From Pseudomonas gregormendelii (GTDB lineage Bacteria; Pseudomonadota; Gammaproteobacteria; Pseudomonadales; Pseudomonadaceae): a stretch of DNA of 64,000 nt. A model generated the notes under the pieces. It made no database searches and was not told the DNA's origin. It saw nothing but the letters and a program-made list of their open reading frames with translations. Numbering within the stretch: the first letter of the stretch is position 1; every line of letters begins with the position of its first letter. Location of the stretch: positions 1 to 64,000 of the forward strand of contig NZ_JADEVO010000015.1 of assembly GCF_017114825.1 (NCBI RefSeq), in the 5' to 3' direction. The position numbers were made by a program, and so were the translations under genes. This document shows positions 62,964 to 64,000 of this stretch, piece after piece.

Positions 62964-63424
62964 GGTGCTTTGATAAATTGCAGCTGACCCATGGCCTGGG
63001 TCGTCGGTTGGGTAATGACCTGCGACGGCAGATGCAGAATCAGCTGCCCCGACTGGCTGGCGCGGCCACGCAGTTCAACCCGCTGGCCCGCCGGAAAGGA
63101 TTCCGGGTTGAACCGCAGGTGGAACGGCAGGACCTGATTGGTACCAATCAGGCTGGAACTGGCGAGCAACTGCTGTGGGCGGTCCTTGTCGTCGATTACC
63201 AGCAACGCCAGTTCGACTTCGGCGCCGGCCGGTACGCCTTGCAGCGTGCCGCTCAGTTCGCGCTGGTAAGCGGGCAGTGGACCAAGCTGGGCCGACTCCC
63301 GGGCTTTTTTCTGCGCCTGTTGCGGTGCGGGGCCCGGGGTCGGCGGTTGCGGCTTGGGCGCATCAGTGCCGCAGGCCACCAGCAGGCTGAGAAGGCTGAG
63401 TAAAACGAGCGGTTTTAGTGGCAT
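62960..63424 (-). CDS. YbaY/YscW-family lipoprotein
   Basis: A 154-residue predicted lipoprotein with lipobox LVAC (Cys near residue 18 in LLSLLVACGTDA), a proline- and glutamine-rich linker (PKPQPPTPGPAPQQAQ) and a compact beta domain (ELSGTLQGVPAGAEVELALLVID) like YbaY and type III pilotins of the YscW type. No type III genes are near, so the YbaY-like role is more likely. ATG 63424 is chosen for the GGAG site and intact lipobox; the longer frame has no secretion signal. Overlaps the methyltransferase gene by four bases. Confidence 0.87.
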   Translation of the reverse strand: MPLKPLVLLSLLSLLVACGTDAPKPQPPTPGPAPQQAQKKARESAQLGPLPAYQRELSGTLQGVPAGAEVELALLVIDDKDRPQQLLASSSLIGTNQVLPFHLRFNPESFPAGQRVELRGRASQSGQLILHLPSQVITQPTTQAMGQLQFIKAP

Positions 63425-63552
63425 TTGCGGCTCCAGCAGGGTGAAATCCATGGATCGTTCGATATAGCCAGTCTGTATACCGCAAACCCTATGGCTTGTC
63501 TTGCCACGGGGATGCGCTACCATGGCCCTCCCTTTTTTTGTTGCCTGCCACC

Positions 63553-64000
63553 ATGCACTGTCCCTTCTGCGGTGCCAACGACACCAAGGTCATCGACTCG
63601 CGTCTGGTCGCCGAGGGCGAACAGGTGCGCCGCCGGCGTGAATGCCTGGCCTGCGGCGAACGTTTCACGACGTTCGAGACGGCTGAACTGGTGTTGCCGC
63701 GCCTGATCAAAACCGACGGCAGTCGTCAGCCGTTCGACGAAGAAAAACTCCGCGCCGGCATGCAGCGTGCCCTCGAAAAGCGTCCGGTGAGTGTCGAACG
63801 CCTCGAATCGTCGCTGGTGCACATCAAACACAAATTGCGAGCCACCGGCGAACGTGAGGTCAAGTCTCTCGTGGTCGGTGAACTGGTGATGGCCGAGCTG
63901 CAAAAGCTCGACGAAGTCGCCTACATTCGTTTCGCCTCCGTGTATCGACGCTTCCAGGACCTCAATGAGTTCCGCGAAGAGATCGATCGCCTGGCCCGTG
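63553..64000 (+). CDS. nrdR: Transcriptional repressor NrdR, 3' end outside the window
   Basis: NrdR represses ribonucleotide reductase genes and responds to ATP/dATP. Visible are 149 residues of about 154: a zinc ribbon (Cys 3, 6, 31, 34; MHCPFCG and ECLACGER) and an ATP-cone (about 49-139; [17 protein letters not shown] ... [11 protein letters not shown]). The open frame runs to the edge with no stop. P. aeruginosa nrdR is followed by ribD, which may lie just outside. The ATG is 129 bases from the divergent lipoprotein start. Confidence 0.97.
   Translation, partial: MHCPFCGANDTKVIDSRLVAEGEQVRRRRECLACGERFTTFETAELVLPRLIKTDGSRQPFDEEKLRAGMQRALEKRPVSVERLESSLVHIKHKLRATGEREVKSLVVGELVMAELQKLDEVAYIRFASVYRRFQDLNEFREEIDRLAR

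Noticed and set aside
62960-63424. Type III secretion pilotin
   Set aside because: The domain resembles YscW-type pilotins, but there are no secretion genes nearby and YbaY-like lipoproteins share the fold, so a secretion role is not supported.

Overview
The window is a piece of chromosome from a Pseudomonas of the P. fluorescens group. The evidence is the fluorescens-type gene order rrn-birA-coaX-tRNAs-tuf-secE-nusG-rplKAJL-rpoBC-str-tuf-S10-spc-alpha-katA-ferritin-uvrA-MFS-ssb, the small-subunit clade 3 catalase, an oprG-type OmpW porin, and Pseudomonas-type REP elements between genes. No prophage, insertion sequence, CRISPR array or integrative element was seen, and no gap between genes exceeds about 250 bases.

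Bases 1-34540 are a core 'growth' block, all on the plus strand. It opens inside a 5S rRNA, followed by birA, coaX, a small SPOR-like membrane protein gene, four tRNA genes around the first EF-Tu gene, secE-nusG, the L11/L10/beta-beta' genes, the str group (S12, S7, EF-G, second EF-Tu), and the S10, spc and alpha ribosomal protein operons ending at rplQ. Almost every larger gap carries a terminator-like hairpin (thrT/tuf, tuf/trpT, nusG/rplK, rplL/rpoB, rpsN/rpsH, rpmJ/rpsM), so expression in this block looks tuned by partial termination as well as promoters. The two EF-Tu proteins differ at 28 of 397 positions, which is a lot for a tuf pair.

Bases 34700-42000 are an oxidative stress, iron and DNA repair block: katA, a bacterioferritin-like ferritin that lacks the haem-ligand methionine, uvrA, a YajR-type MFS transporter with a C-terminal soluble domain, and ssb.

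Bases 42000-54400 are less conserved. They hold an OsmC-YcaO fusion protein, a cysteine hydrolase divergent from a GlxA-type AraC regulator, an overlapping pair (DUF3182 ATP-grasp-like protein plus alpha/beta hydrolase), a four-gene translationally overlapped operon (DUF72, EEP nuclease/phosphatase, ClsB-like phospholipase D, YbhN-like membrane protein), and a large MscS-type channel.

Bases 54500-64000 follow the P. aeruginosa PA4069-PA4057 order: an RmlD-like protein that lacks the usual YxxxK residues overlapping an intact GalE-like epimerase, oprG with an Anr-like site at a class II position, a Zrg-like zinc ABC system (DUF3299, permease, ATPase, His-rich DUF2796 protein) with a good Zur-like operator, a small conserved protein, a CnoX/YbbN thioredoxin, a SAM methyltransferase, a YbaY/YscW-like lipoprotein, and a truncated nrdR at the right edge.

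Most promising for follow-up: the OsmC-YcaO fusion, the Zur-boxed Zrg operon split by a perfect 40-bp inverted repeat, the DUF3182-hydrolase pair, and the pseudo-RmlD/epimerase pair. All functional statements rest on reading the sequence and on family knowledge; no database search was possible.
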